DNA of 64,000 nt, taken from positions 49,804 through 113,803 of the forward strand of contig CAKZLU010000024.1 of NCBI GenBank assembly GCA_937127245.1, written 5' to 3'. The notes under the pieces are model-generated. The model made no database searches. It saw only the letters and a program-made list of their open reading frames with translations, and was not told the DNA's origin. Shown in pieces: positions 48,120-56,342 of this stretch. How positions within the stretch are numbered: the stretch's first letter is position 1; the number at the start of each line of letters is the position of its first letter. Source of the stretch: an uncultured Actinomycetes bacterium. GTDB taxonomy: Bacteria; Actinomycetota; Geothermincolia; Fen-727; JACVIW01. A program made the position numbers and the translations under genes.

Positions 48120-49229
48120 TTAAACCATTGCCATTCCTTCGAACATCGCGAAAGCGCGCGCGTTCCTGAACCATAGCTCGGGAGGGTTGTCCCTGACGTA
48201 TCCGTGACCTCCCATGACCTGAACAGCTCCGTCGCAAATTTTCATCACCTTGTCGGCTGCGTAATACTTGGCTATTGCCGCTTCTTTCGAGAACTCCTCG
48301 CCCCGGTCGCACTTCCAGGCCGCTTCCCAGACAAGCATGCGCGTGGCGTCGGTCTCTATGAACATTTCGGCTATCATGAAGGCTATCGCCTGCCTTGAGC
48401 CTATCGGCTCACCGAAGGCGATGCGCTCTTTCGCGTAATCCCTTGAATGTTCCGCGGCGCGTCTCATAAGACCTACCGCCATAGCCGCAAGCGCAAGTCT
48501 CGAACGGCTTAACAGGTCCAGAAAATCTATGCCACGCTCGCCGCCGATCTTCCGTTCGAGGGGAACCCTGACCCCGTTCAACGAGACCTCGTATGTGGTG
48601 AGCGCCTTGAGGCCCATGTTTTTTTCCCGTTCGCTGATCACGAGATTCTCAGCGTTTGAGGGCACCATGAAGGCCTCAACTCCCGCGAAACCCGCGCCCG
48701 TATCAGTCGTGGCAAATACGATGATGTTTTCGGATTCTTTCGCGATGGGAACGAGGCACTTTTGACCGGTGAGCACATACTCGTTTCCGTCCCGAATAGC
48801 GGTGGTGGTCATCGCGGAAGGGCAGAAAGAGTGACGGGGTTCAAGGAGCGCCGCTCCGGAGGCCTTGAACTCGTCCCCGCAAAAGGCGGGCAAAAACTCT
48901 TTTTTTTGCTCCTCAGTACCGTAAAGGAGTGTCGAGTATGCGGCAACGGTTGGGGATACAAGATGCAAAGCCGCTGAAAGGTCGCCATGGGCGAGTTCCT
49001 CATAAGCGATAACGCCCGTGAGCGCGGAAGGTTTATCGCCGAAACCGCCGTACTCCTCTGGAATGTTCGAGGATATGATCTCAAGTTCCCACCCTGTTTT
49101 GATGATTTCCTCGGCTATCTCTGCCTTCTCGTCGGATTCCCTCATCAGGGGTTCCATCTGGTCGGTTGCGAAGCCGGCAATGGTCTCCTTAATCATCGCC
49201 TGCTCTTCGCTTAACTCAAAAGAGACCAT
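48120..49229 (-). CDS. Acyl-CoA dehydrogenase (short, C-terminally abbreviated)
   Basis: A 369-residue acyl-CoA dehydrogenase paralogue. N-terminal domain FELSEEQAMIKETIAGFA; middle domain LLEPRHSFCPSAMTT and YVLTGQKCLVPIA in place of the usual signature; C-terminal domain QVMGGHGYVRDNPPELWFRNARAFAMFEG. The chain stops 4 residues after FEG, about 20 short of normal, and the TEP-type signature is degenerate, so it may be a non-catalytic or modified partner of the next dehydrogenase. GGAGG precedes ATG. It lies upstream of and close to the second dehydrogenase. Confidence 0.9.
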   Translation of the reverse strand: MVSFELSEEQAMIKETIAGFATDQMEPLMRESDEKAEIAEEIIKTGWELEIISSNIPEEYGGFGDKPSALTGVIAYEELAHGDLSAALHLVSPTVAAYSTLLYGTEEQKKEFLPAFCGDEFKASGAALLEPRHSFCPSAMTTTAIRDGNEYVLTGQKCLVPIAKESENIIVFATTDTGAGFAGVEAFMVPSNAENLVISEREKNMGLKALTTYEVSLNGVRVPLERKIGGERGIDFLDLLSRSRLALAAMAVGLMRRAAEHSRDYAKERIAFGEPIGSRQAIAFMIAEMFIETDATRMLVWEAAWKCDRGEEFSKEAAIAKYYAADKVMKICDGAVQVMGGHGYVRDNPPELWFRNARAFAMFEGMAMV

Positions 49230-49333
49230 GACGCATTCCTCCTTCTCGTTTTCGTTATTTCACCCGGTTTAAGCGGCGGATGTCAGGATGCATCCTTGGG
49301 TTTTCCTTGAATATTTTCGTTCAGGCTTTCTTC

Positions 49334-50896
49334 TTAGAGTTGTTTTCTCAATTCCCTCTTCAGCACTTTCATTGTCATCGTGAGGGGCAGCTCCTCCACT
49401 ATACGGATTTCCCTGGGTGCTTTGTAGGCGGCGATGTGTTCACTGCACCAGGTGAGTATCTCATCTGGCGTCGCCTCTTCACCCTCCTTTAACTGCACGA
49501 AGGCGACCGGCACTTCTCCCTTTGTCGGATGAGGGCGACCCACGACCGCGACCTCGAAGACTTTCGGGTGGTTAAGGATTTTTTCCTCAACTTCTCTGGA
49601 AAATACCGAATACCCGCCCGCTTTTACCACATCTTTCTCCCGATCAACAAAGTAGAGAAACCCGAGGCGGTCGCGATAACCCATGTCCCCAGTGTGGAAC
49701 CAGCCTCCCTTGAAAGCCTGGCGGGTCCTTTCCTCGTCTCCCCAGTACCCTTTCATGACGTTGGGTCCCCGGATCACGAATTCTCCCACCTCGCCGCGTT
49801 TCAGGAAGTGACCGTTCTCATCCATAACGCGTACCTTAACGCCCGGCACGGGTATTCCCACCGAACCGGGTCGGCGGAAAAAATACGGGTTTACAGAGAT
49901 AATTGGTGAGGTTTCGACAAGTCCGTATCCCTCGATAAACTTCCCGCCGAAGGACTCGATTTTCTTTATCTGCTCCACCGGCATCGCGTCCGCTCCAGAT
50001 AGCCAGTACCTCATGCTCGAAAGGTCGTATTTCTCGGGGTTGCACTGGAGAATCATGTTGTACATCGCGGGCACGCCCAGAAATATGGTTGCCCTGTATT
50101 TCTCTATCATCCCCAATACTTTCTCGGGGTCGAAAAATCTCATAAGATAGCCGGAAGCTCCCGAGTAAAAACCTCCGACCACTCCGGTGGTAAAGCCGAA
50201 TATGTGCGCGAGGGGAAGAGCCATCACCCCGAAATCTTTCTTTCCGAGCCTGAGCATTCTCGCCGAAAGCGTCACCGTGGAGAGCAGATTCCTGGATGTT
50301 AGCATCGCTCCCTTCGGAAAGCCGGTCGTTCCGGACGTATAGAAGATCGCGATCGGCTCGTCGGGATCGATGTTTTCTGGAGGGATTTCGGTCTCCGTGA
50401 ATCCGTCGGTGAGTTCGTCTATCGAGAGAAATCCCGGCGGAACCTGATCCTGCTCGCCGCTCATTATCCAGTGCTCGATTTGCGGTATCGCCTCTTTTTT
50501 CCGAATGTTTGCGCTGAAGAGTTCCGGTTCTGTCACGAGCACTTTCGCGCCGCAGTCGGAGATGCAGCCGGTGAGTTCATCAGCTTTCAGCATGTAGTTG
50601 AAAGGAACGGTTATCGCCCCGATCCTCGCGCAGGCTGTGAAGAACATCCCCATCTCAGGCACGTTTGTGAGCGCGAGCGCAACCCGATCGCCTCTCCTCA
50701 CGCCGAGCTTCTCGCGCAGCGCTGCCGCCACGGCGTTCGCGGATTGATACGCGTCCCGGAAAGTGAGTGTATCTGCTGTCTGACCCGCGTTTAGATTGCG
50801 GTATCTAACGGGGTGCTCCCGGATGGCAAAGACTTTCTCCCCGAATTTCTTAAATGCCCTGTCAACGAGATTTGCTACGGTAAGCTTTCTCTGCAT
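49334..50896 (-). CDS. AMP-forming acyl-CoA synthetase (long-chain fatty acid-CoA ligase type)
   Basis: A 520-residue adenylate-forming ligase. Motifs are FYTSGTTGFPKGAMLTSRN (near 185), LPLAHIFGF, EGYGLVETSPIIS, HTGDMGYRDRLGFLYFVDREKDVVKAGGYSV and the C-terminal LPLTMTMKVLKREL, with the catalytic Lys preceded by Met rather than Gly. It activates the carboxylic acid that the two downstream dehydrogenases oxidise. First gene of the operon ligase - dehydrogenase - dehydrogenase - URO-D-like. Substrate not deducible. Confidence 0.92.
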   Translation of the reverse strand: MQRKLTVANLVDRAFKKFGEKVFAIREHPVRYRNLNAGQTADTLTFRDAYQSANAVAAALREKLGVRRGDRVALALTNVPEMGMFFTACARIGAITVPFNYMLKADELTGCISDCGAKVLVTEPELFSANIRKKEAIPQIEHWIMSGEQDQVPPGFLSIDELTDGFTETEIPPENIDPDEPIAIFYTSGTTGFPKGAMLTSRNLLSTVTLSARMLRLGKKDFGVMALPLAHIFGFTTGVVGGFYSGASGYLMRFFDPEKVLGMIEKYRATIFLGVPAMYNMILQCNPEKYDLSSMRYWLSGADAMPVEQIKKIESFGGKFIEGYGLVETSPIISVNPYFFRRPGSVGIPVPGVKVRVMDENGHFLKRGEVGEFVIRGPNVMKGYWGDEERTRQAFKGGWFHTGDMGYRDRLGFLYFVDREKDVVKAGGYSVFSREVEEKILNHPKVFEVAVVGRPHPTKGEVPVAFVQLKEGEEATPDEILTWCSEHIAAYKAPREIRIVEELPLTMTMKVLKRELRKQL

Positions 50897-51289
50897 CGCA
50901 CCTTCCTTCTTGAGTGTATGGTTATTCTATACTTAGAAATAAAAATGTTCCAATGTCTTGAAAAAGGCTCCCATTTGGTGTCATTCCGGATAAACTCCGC
51001 GCCGATTCGCACGTATTCCCACCACGCCAACGGGTCGATTTCATTTCGTCGGAAATTCCTCATAAGTTTACTGCTGTCCGGAGGAGATTTAAATCAAGTT
51101 ATCGATCAATTTTTGTTATAGAGGTTTCAGGAACGTAATCCATTTGAGACCTGCACGTTTGTGATTCACCGGTTGTCTTTTACTCTTAACCCTGGATACC
51201 TCAATTGTTTATCGAGAGCGGTTTCTGTCCGTCGAAGAAAGTCACCCGTGAACCTCTGGGCGAAACCGGAAGTGGAAGTGGAAGGTGCC
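50897..51289. other. Intergenic region, no gene recognised
   Basis: About 390 bp upstream of the acyl-CoA ligase gene (minus strand) and before the repeat array. It should contain the ligase operon promoter. No coding or RNA signature found. Confidence 0.4.
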
Positions 51290-51464
51290 AATCCTTTTTC
51301 GCTCCGGGTGGGTTTCTGGAACAAGGCTACGAATGTTAAAGCGCAAATAATTAGCTTGTTAATAAATTTTTCATATGGCGTGCGGTTTTCAGGAATAATT
51401 GTTTTTGCTATCGCGGCACCACTTGCTTCTATTAATACTCTTCCATTTGGCGCGCTATTTTCAG
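51290..51464. repeat. Imperfect direct repeats, 72-73 bp period, three copies
   Basis: Related ~35-40 bp segments start near 51290, 51361 and 51434. The second and third share TTAATA, TTC-AT-TGGCG-GC and TTTTCAG, and the first shares the TTTTTC and GG-G-G pattern and a following GAACAA. The distance is 72-73 bp; the intervening ~33 bp are unrelated. A 114-residue antisense frame happens to be open across the array. Not conserved enough for a CRISPR. The same period occurs at three other loci in the window. Confidence 0.55.
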
Positions 51465-51558
51465 ACCAACATTTAACAAAGACAGGTCTTCTGTCCTGTG
51501 TTAAACTCATATACTAAACCGTCCGGCATGATTGCCCAGAAATTTCAAGGTGGTGGAT

Positions 51559-51960
51559 ATGCGAAAAATAAGTTGTGCGGGCGTTTTATTAATCATCGCG
51601 ATTATTTCCATGTTGGCTGCTTCCGGGTGCAATCTAAGCGGTACTCGAGAATCCTCTGAGAGTTCTTCTGGCGGGGTGGAGTCTCCAGAGGGAAAGCCGA
51701 AATTGATATTTTTCACCCAGCCTGGGTGAGGCCCGTGCGAACCCGTGGAGCTCTTAGTTGAAGAGCTGAGCGAAGAAATGGGCGACGAAATTACTTTCGA
51801 GACCGTGGACGTCTCTGAAAATTTCGCCCCGGCAGAGAAATACAACATCCAGGCGACACCCACCATCGTTATTCTTAACGCCCAGGGCGTTGTGGTGAAG
51901 ACCATCGTTGGCATCGTCGGGAAGGAAGAACTGAAAGCGGCGCTGGAAGCGGCGAAGTGA
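51559..51960 (+). CDS. Thioredoxin-like lipoprotein, probable selenoprotein with UGPC redox site (in-frame TGA at 51727-51729)
   Basis: Read through the TGA, the frame encodes a 133-residue protein. Residues 1-24 are a lipoprotein-type signal (MRKIS then a hydrophobic core and LAASGC), residues 25-45 a Ser/Glu-rich linker and the rest a thioredoxin fold. The redox motif is QPG-U-GPCEP: TGA (residue 57) replaces the first Cys codon of the usual CGPC, with the second Cys intact at residue 60. The cis-Pro motif ATPTIVIL and a GVVVKTIVG strand follow in the same frame for 77 codons without further stops. A 7 bp stem-loop starts 20 bp after the TGA, where bacterial SECIS elements lie. A dead gene with a nonsense mutation is the alternative. 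Confidence 0.7.
51749..51767 (+). promoter_or_regulatory. Candidate bacterial SECIS stem-loop
   Basis: AGCTCTT (51749-51755), loop AGTTG and AAGAGCT (51761-51767) form a perfect 7 bp stem. The apical loop begins 26 nt after the TGA and has G at its second position, in line with published bacterial SECIS rules (16-37 nt distance, G among the first two loop bases). The stem is coding sequence. Confidence 0.6.
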
Positions 51961-52043
51961 GCTTCTAAGTCGGGGTGGAGCGAGTTTATGCATTAAATAG
52001 GAACTGGTAACAGGCTGGAAGCAGCAAGGTGAGTTTCTAAATC
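51928..52043. repeat. Imperfect duplication of the 3' end of the thioredoxin-like gene, 72-73 bp period
   Basis: The last codons and the stop of the gene (51942-51971, from GCTGGAAGC to TTCTAAGTC) recur at 52014-52043 with 25 of 30 identical positions, and weaker similarity extends upstream to GAACTG (51928 and 52001). The copy lies in non-coding DNA after the gene. Confidence 0.65.
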
Positions 52044-52239
52044 ACGCATGTATCGCACAATTTTCCGAGCTCACCGCCACCTCATCTCCCCTTTATTTCT
52101 CAAGGCGTTTGGGAGACTACATAGTCGGCTAACCGGTTTCATTTTTGAGACCGAATTTTTCCTTACCGGTTTTGGCTTTGAAAGGCGCGCGCTTCAAGAT
52201 TGAGGCATGATCGAACTTTTCGTCTTTGTTTTTAACGCT

Positions 52240-53334
52240 TCAACTGCAGCTAACAGGACTGAATCCGGGGATTGCCGAGTTCTTCCTTCCATGTCTTATT
52301 CCATCAACAAGCAGCGCGAGCATTCTTTCAGGCCCGAGGATTCTTGCTATCCCTTCAATAAGCTCCACCTGCTTCCTTAACGGATACCAGACATCTTGTT
52401 TGAACACGTAAACTTTCGCAAAGTTTCTGGTAAATCGCCCGAACTCTTCTCGCGCGAGCTCCGTGTCGGTCACGGCGAGCGCGGCGACTTTACCCGACAC
52501 GAGAGCCCCGGATATACCGAATCCGAAAAGCGGGTCTATGCATCCGGAGATCGTGCCGCACATTATAAGACCGTTCCTTTCAAGGGAAGGCATTTCCCCC
52601 GAGGCGGCCGGCACTACTCCGTTTATGTAAGTCCAGTTCTCCTCCTCAAATCCCTCGACCCTCTTCATAAAATCGCGGTATCGTGAAAGCGCCTCATCGG
52701 TTACCTCTTCTTCTGCGGTGAAGAGGAGGTTGTAGTAGATGCCGTTGCAAAAAGATATGTAGCCGTATTCAGTTATCGACTCATCAAGCCAAATCCATGC
52801 GTAGTTTTCCCTCTCGGGATCAGAGTATTTTCCCCTCGCCATCCACGCTGTCCATTTGGCGAACGGGATGCCGAGGTACTCGTAGACCGATTTGTTAAGT
52901 CCGCAAGCGATAATGGTTCTGGGAGGCAGTGAATGAATGTCTTCCGGCTTGAGAGGGCGTGAGAATTCAAAGTTTATTCCCACTTTCAAACATTCCTCGT
53001 AGAGTAAATAGTCAATGCTCTGTTCTCTTGAGCTTCTCTCAACATGAAATGTCATGTGCCCCGGTATTTGCATGCGAAAATCGTGAATGTAAAGCGCGAT
53101 CGAACTTGCCGGCTTAAAAGCGGGCGATATGTCAATTCCTATGTACTCGGAGGTTAAGGCCGGGTCAAGCGGAGTGGTGTGAACTGAAGGGTTGTACATC
53201 TTTGAACCGCCGAAACTGTCTTCTTTCTCCCTTATGGTTACCCTGAAGCCCTCCTTCGCGAGATTTACCGCAGCGACCATCCCGGATAAGCCGGCACCGT
53301 AAATCAAAACATCCTCTTTGGACGACCCGAGCAT
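52240..53334 (-). CDS. FAD-dependent oxidoreductase, geranylgeranyl-reductase-like
   Basis: A roughly 364-residue flavoprotein of the glutathione reductase fold group. FAD-binding IYGAGLSGMVAAVNLAKEG begins near residue 11 with IREKEDSFGG after it; the middle has ERSSREQSIDYLLYEECLK; the second FAD contact is GLIMCGTISGCIDPLFGFGISGALVSGK, resembling the GDAAG..P..G.GI region of geranylgeranyl reductase/halogenase-type enzymes. No membrane helix. ATG at 53334 follows GGGAGGTG with 5 bp spacing. Substrate unknown; reduction of isoprenoid lipids is one possibility. Confidence 0.8.
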   Translation of the reverse strand: MLGSSKEDVLIYGAGLSGMVAAVNLAKEGFRVTIREKEDSFGGSKMYNPSVHTTPLDPALTSEYIGIDISPAFKPASSIALYIHDFRMQIPGHMTFHVERSSREQSIDYLLYEECLKVGINFEFSRPLKPEDIHSLPPRTIIACGLNKSVYEYLGIPFAKWTAWMARGKYSDPERENYAWIWLDESITEYGYISFCNGIYYNLLFTAEEEVTDEALSRYRDFMKRVEGFEEENWTYINGVVPAASGEMPSLERNGLIMCGTISGCIDPLFGFGISGALVSGKVAALAVTDTELAREEFGRFTRNFAKVYVFKQDVWYPLRKQVELIEGIARILGPERMLALLVDGIRHGRKNSAIPGFSPVSCS

Positions 53335-53425
53335 AAGAACACCTCCCGCGGAAAATAAATCTGACCCAACCAAGAAACTACCCAAACAATTGTTTCAAAA
53401 AATTGCGCGAGGGTGGAGGTCCGAT

Positions 53426-53584
53426 TTGAAAGAAATCATGTTTCCCCTAATCGACACCGCCTGGGGAAAAGCGAATATGTATCTTGTTGCATTTCTATGC
53501 ATGGAGGCAATAAGGTTGGCGAAAAAATCAGGCGTGAGTGAAAGGAACTTATCTAGATTGTTTCATTTCGATTTAAAGAATTGA
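53426..53584 (+). CDS. Small protein of unknown function
   Basis: A 52-residue frame starting at TTG 53426 with GGAGG 6 bp upstream. It has a hydrophobic stretch (MYLVAFLCMEAIRLA) and a basic C-terminal part ending FHFDLKN. It is divergent from the flavoprotein gene. No family recognised. The strong ribosome-binding site is the main support. Confidence 0.4.
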   Translation: MKEIMFPLIDTAWGKANMYLVAFLCMEAIRLAKKSGVSERNLSRLFHFDLKN

Positions 53585-53799
53585 TGTTTTTCCGCGGTCC
53601 CTTCTTAATTACCGAAGGAGCTGTAAGAAATATGTAATTCGACCTAAAAAACAAATCTGAATCTTGCCGTTGTTTGAATACTTAATACCGCTCAGCGACG
53701 CGAGTGAGAACTTCACCTTCGGGCGATTTTCATCGGTGCGTTTTCCGACTGCTGCGGCGTGTTTGAAGTTAGTGAAGGTACTGGGTTTGTGAAAACGAG

Positions 53800-53873
53800 T
53801 GGTGGAGCCGGGGGGAATCGAACCCCCATCTCGTCCGCGCGAAGGACGCATCTTCCCATTGGACCACGGCCCC
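53800..53873 (-). tRNA. tRNA-Ala (anticodon CGC)
   Basis: Minus-strand cloverleaf with encoded CCA. Acceptor GGGGCCG/CGGCTCC contains the G3-U70 wobble pair that marks alanine tRNAs, and the discriminator is A. The anticodon stem CGTCC/GGACG closes loop TTCGCGC, giving anticodon CGC for codon GCG. The T arm is GGGGG-TTCGATT-CCCCC. The D stem is short, with about 3 pairs. Confidence 0.92.
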
Positions 53874-54189
53874 GTTAACACGCCTTACCATTGCTAATTC
53901 TATCTGAAATCGTTTTCCTTTCAACATCGCTTTCACTCAAATCCGCCGGTGGAAATTCCGGTTTCTTTGTTACGGGCGAGATAATCCCGAATGGCGAGCG
54001 TCTTTCTTTGAGAGGTAATTTGCGCAAACAGGCATCGTAATGAACTCCCCTGAGCTCGATAACCGGATTCCGGCAAAACGAGATTTGCCTTATTCGTAAT
54101 TCGGTGTTAAAAAATTACCCATGAGTTGTAATCGGGGGTATAATGAAAACGTATCCTCGTAATGGGAAGCGGATGGGAGGTGTGTTCGG
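53874..54189. other. Intergenic region upstream of the zinc-ribbon gene
   Basis: About 315 bp between the divergent tRNA-Ala and the zinc-ribbon gene. A TATAAT at 54139-54144 may be the -10 of the latter, but no good -35 lies 17 bp before it. No gene recognised. Confidence 0.35.
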
Positions 54190-54345
54190 GTGGTTAGAGG
54201 TCCGCACGGACACGAAAAAGTGGGTGAGGAGATACTCAGGGTCATATGTCCCAACTGCGGGAATCGCGTTTCGTTTGACCCGGGACAGCAGGAAGCTAAA
54301 TGCCCCCGCTGTGACACCCTTATCAAAAGACCCAAAGACAGATAG
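54190..54345 (+). CDS. Small zinc-ribbon protein
   Basis: A 51-residue protein starting at GTG 54190 with GGGAGGTG at a good distance upstream. It has two zinc knuckles, VICPNCGNRVSFD and AKCPRCDTLIKRP, spaced as in zinc-ribbon or rubredoxin-like domains, and a charged N terminus (VRGPHGHEKVGEE). It probably binds one zinc ion and may assist nucleic acid or protein contacts. It lies about 65 bp before the STAS protein in the same direction. Confidence 0.75.
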   Translation: MVRGPHGHEKVGEEILRVICPNCGNRVSFDPGQQEAKCPRCDTLIKRPKDR

Positions 54346-54411
54346 ACTCTCGCGCTAGTTTGCGATAGATATATTGTTACGAGGCTTGCCCGGTCTGATC
54401 AGGAGGTAAAT

Positions 54412-54738
54412 TTGGAACTCGAAATGACGACCAGGGATGTGGGAGACCATACTTTAATAAAACTAAAAGGAGAAATAGATATTTACACAGCGCCGTCCTT
54501 GCGAGAAGCGATCGTGGAAAGTATCGAGAGGGGACGTTATAAAGTGGTCATAGACCTTGACGATGTGGAGTTCCTCGACAGCACGGGTTTGGGCGTGCTG
54601 GTTGGCGGTCTTAAAAAGGTCAACCAGCACGACGGCGAGATGGGAATTATCTGCAATCAGGAAAAGTTGCTCAGGGTGTTCAAGATTACCGGACTTACGA
54701 AAATCTTCAAAATGTACAAAAGCGCTGATGAGCTCTGA
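54412..54738 (+). CDS. STAS-domain anti-sigma factor antagonist (SpoIIAA/RsbV type)
   Basis: A 108-residue single STAS domain. It starts MTTRDVGDHTLIKLKGEIDIYTAP and carries VVIDLDDVEFLDSTGLGVLVGGL, in which the Ser of DSTGLG is the residue phosphorylated by the partner anti-sigma kinase. The unphosphorylated form releases a sigma factor. TTG 54412 is supported by AGGAGG 7 bp upstream. No anti-sigma kinase or cognate sigma factor is adjacent; the SigH-like factor at 24 kb is not of the sigma-B class. An intrinsic terminator follows. Confidence 0.92.
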   Translation: MELEMTTRDVGDHTLIKLKGEIDIYTAPSLREAIVESIERGRYKVVIDLDDVEFLDSTGLGVLVGGLKKVNQHDGEMGIICNQEKLLRVFKITGLTKIFKMYKSADEL

Positions 54739-54802
54739 ACTCTTTGCGCATCTTTTGTTAGCTCGTTTTGGCCTTTGTTGAGATTCAACGTTGTTTCGTA
54801 AA

Positions 54803-54830
54803 GGGCGGACGGATGTCCGCCCGATTTTCT
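54803..54830 (+). terminator. Rho-independent terminator after the STAS gene
   Basis: GGGCGGAC-GGAT-GTCCGCCC forms an 8 bp perfect stem with a 4-base loop (54803-54822) followed by GATTTTCT. It lies 65 bp after the stop codon and just before pcm. Confidence 0.8.
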
Positions 54831-54843
54831 ATCGGGCGATTTT

Positions 54844-55527
54844 ATGAGATTTAGGAAAGACAGGGTCAATTTCGGTGATGAGGAAGAATACTTCGCCTAC
54901 TTGCGCGACCTCATGGTCTCGGAACAGATCGAGGCTCGCGGAATAAAAGATAAGCGCGTTCTCGAAGCCATGAGGGAAGTTCCACGGCACCTTTTTGTCC
55001 CTTCCTCGCTGAAGGAAAGGGCCTATGATGACACTCCTCTTTCGATAGGCGAAGGTCAGACCATTTCGCAACCGTACATGGTCGCACTGATGACAGAACT
55101 ATTGCGTCTTCAAGGGGACGAGAAGGTCCTGGAGGTCGGCACTGGAAGCGGCTATCAGGCGGCTATCCTTGCGAAACTCGCGAAATACGTTTACACCGTG
55201 GAGAGAATCCCGCTCCTTGCCGATGAGGCTAAAAAGAGGCTCGATGAACTCGGTGTCAATAACGTCCAGATTGTTGTGGGGGATGGAAGCAGGGGATTGC
55301 CACAGCACAGCCCGTATCAGGGTATAATTGTGACCGCTGGTGCGCCGCGTGTGCCGGAAGTACTCATCGAGCAGCTTGCCGAAGGCGGAAGGCTGGTCAT
55401 ACCGGTGGGCTCATCTTCTCTTCAGATGCTCACCGTGGTTGAAAAGGAAAGGGACAAGTTGACCACAAGGGAAGAGGGAACCTGCATTTTCGTTCCCCTC
55501 GTTGGTAAATACGGATGGCAGGAATAG
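54844..55527 (+). CDS. pcm: Protein-L-isoaspartate O-methyltransferase
   Basis: A 227-residue PCMT-type methyltransferase that repairs isoaspartyl residues with S-adenosylmethionine. Features are [11 protein letters not shown] (typical N-terminal helix), [16 protein letters not shown], the SAM-binding [18 protein letters not shown] near residue 98, and the later [22 protein letters not shown]. Length fits the family. The ATG at 54844 lies within the trailing segment of the terminator; its ribosome-binding site is weak. Confidence 0.94.
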   Translation: MRFRKDRVNFGDEEEYFAYLRDLMVSEQIEARGIKDKRVLEAMREVPRHLFVPSSLKERAYDDTPLSIGEGQTISQPYMVALMTELLRLQGDEKVLEVGTGSGYQAAILAKLAKYVYTVERIPLLADEAKKRLDELGVNNVQIVVGDGSRGLPQHSPYQGIIVTAGAPRVPEVLIEQLAEGGRLVIPVGSSSLQMLTVVEKERDKLTTREEGTCIFVPLVGKYGWQE

Positions 55528-55619
55528 CCACCTGGACGTTTACGCCTTCACGGGTGAACATGGCTTGATTTGTGCCCTATGAGATAAGGGAAGATTTTTT
55601 GCAAAAAAGGAATGAAGAG

Positions 55620-56342
55620 ATGTTGCGGATATTAGTCATCCCGACTTACAACGAGCGCGAAAACATCGAAAGACTTACGAGGGAGATAATAAACCTCGGC
55701 TGCGGGGTGTCCATCATCATCGTTGATGATAACTCTCCTGACGGCACAGGTGAGATAGCCGACAGGCTGTCGGAAGAGTTCACTCAAGTTAGCGTGATAC
55801 ATAGACCGGGGAAGCTCGGTCTTGGTTCGGCGTACCGTGAAGGATTTATGAAAGCCCTTGAAATGGGGGCGGATTGTATCTTCGAGATGGATGCGGACTT
55901 CTCGCACGATCCCCGCTACATCCCCCAGTTTCTCTCCGCCATAAACGAGCACGACGTTATCATAGGTTCCCGTTACATAGAGGGCGGCGGTATAGAAAAC
56001 TGGGGATTAATAAGGGAACTAATAAGCCGGGGCGGGAGCCTGTACGCTCGTTTTTGGACAGGTATGAAAATTAGGGACACGACGAGCGGTTACCGGTGCT
56101 ACCGCAGGAAGGTCATCGAGACCATAGATTTCAGCAGGATAAACACGACCGGCTACGCTTTTCAGGTTGAAATGGCTTACGTTTGTGTCCTTCTGGGCTT
56201 TGACGTGTATGAAATACCGATAGTTTTCACCGACAGGAGAGTAGGTTCTTCCAAAATGAGCGGTGATATTGTCTGGGAAGCGGTGAAAGTCGTTGCTGGT
56301 TTGAGAAGAAAGTACAGGTATTTGAAAGAGGGTGGCAGATGA
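55620..56342 (+). CDS. Polyprenol-phosphate mannosyltransferase-like GT2 glycosyltransferase
   Basis: A roughly 240-residue family 2 glycosyltransferase close to dolichyl-phosphate mannose synthase. VIPTYNERENIERL at the N terminus, VDDNSPDGTGEIADRL, FEMDADFSHDPRYIP (the DXD-type metal motif) and TTSGYRCYRRKVIE are present. No C-terminal membrane domain, so it is the soluble short form. It would load mannose or a similar sugar onto undecaprenyl/polyprenyl phosphate for lipoglycans or protein glycosylation. ATG 55620 is preferred (AAGGA upstream) over GTG 55572. The stop overlaps the next start by 4 bp (ATGA). Confidence 0.88.
   Translation: MLRILVIPTYNERENIERLTREIINLGCGVSIIIVDDNSPDGTGEIADRLSEEFTQVSVIHRPGKLGLGSAYREGFMKALEMGADCIFEMDADFSHDPRYIPQFLSAINEHDVIIGSRYIEGGGIENWGLIRELISRGGSLYARFWTGMKIRDTTSGYRCYRRKVIETIDFSRINTTGYAFQVEMAYVCVLLGFDVYEIPIVFTDRRVGSSKMSGDIVWEAVKVVAGLRRKYRYLKEGGR

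Noticed and set aside
51166..51510. 114-residue minus-strand open frame over the repeat array
   Set aside because: Period alternates between 72 and 73 bp, so a protein repeat would shift frame; no ribosome-binding site.
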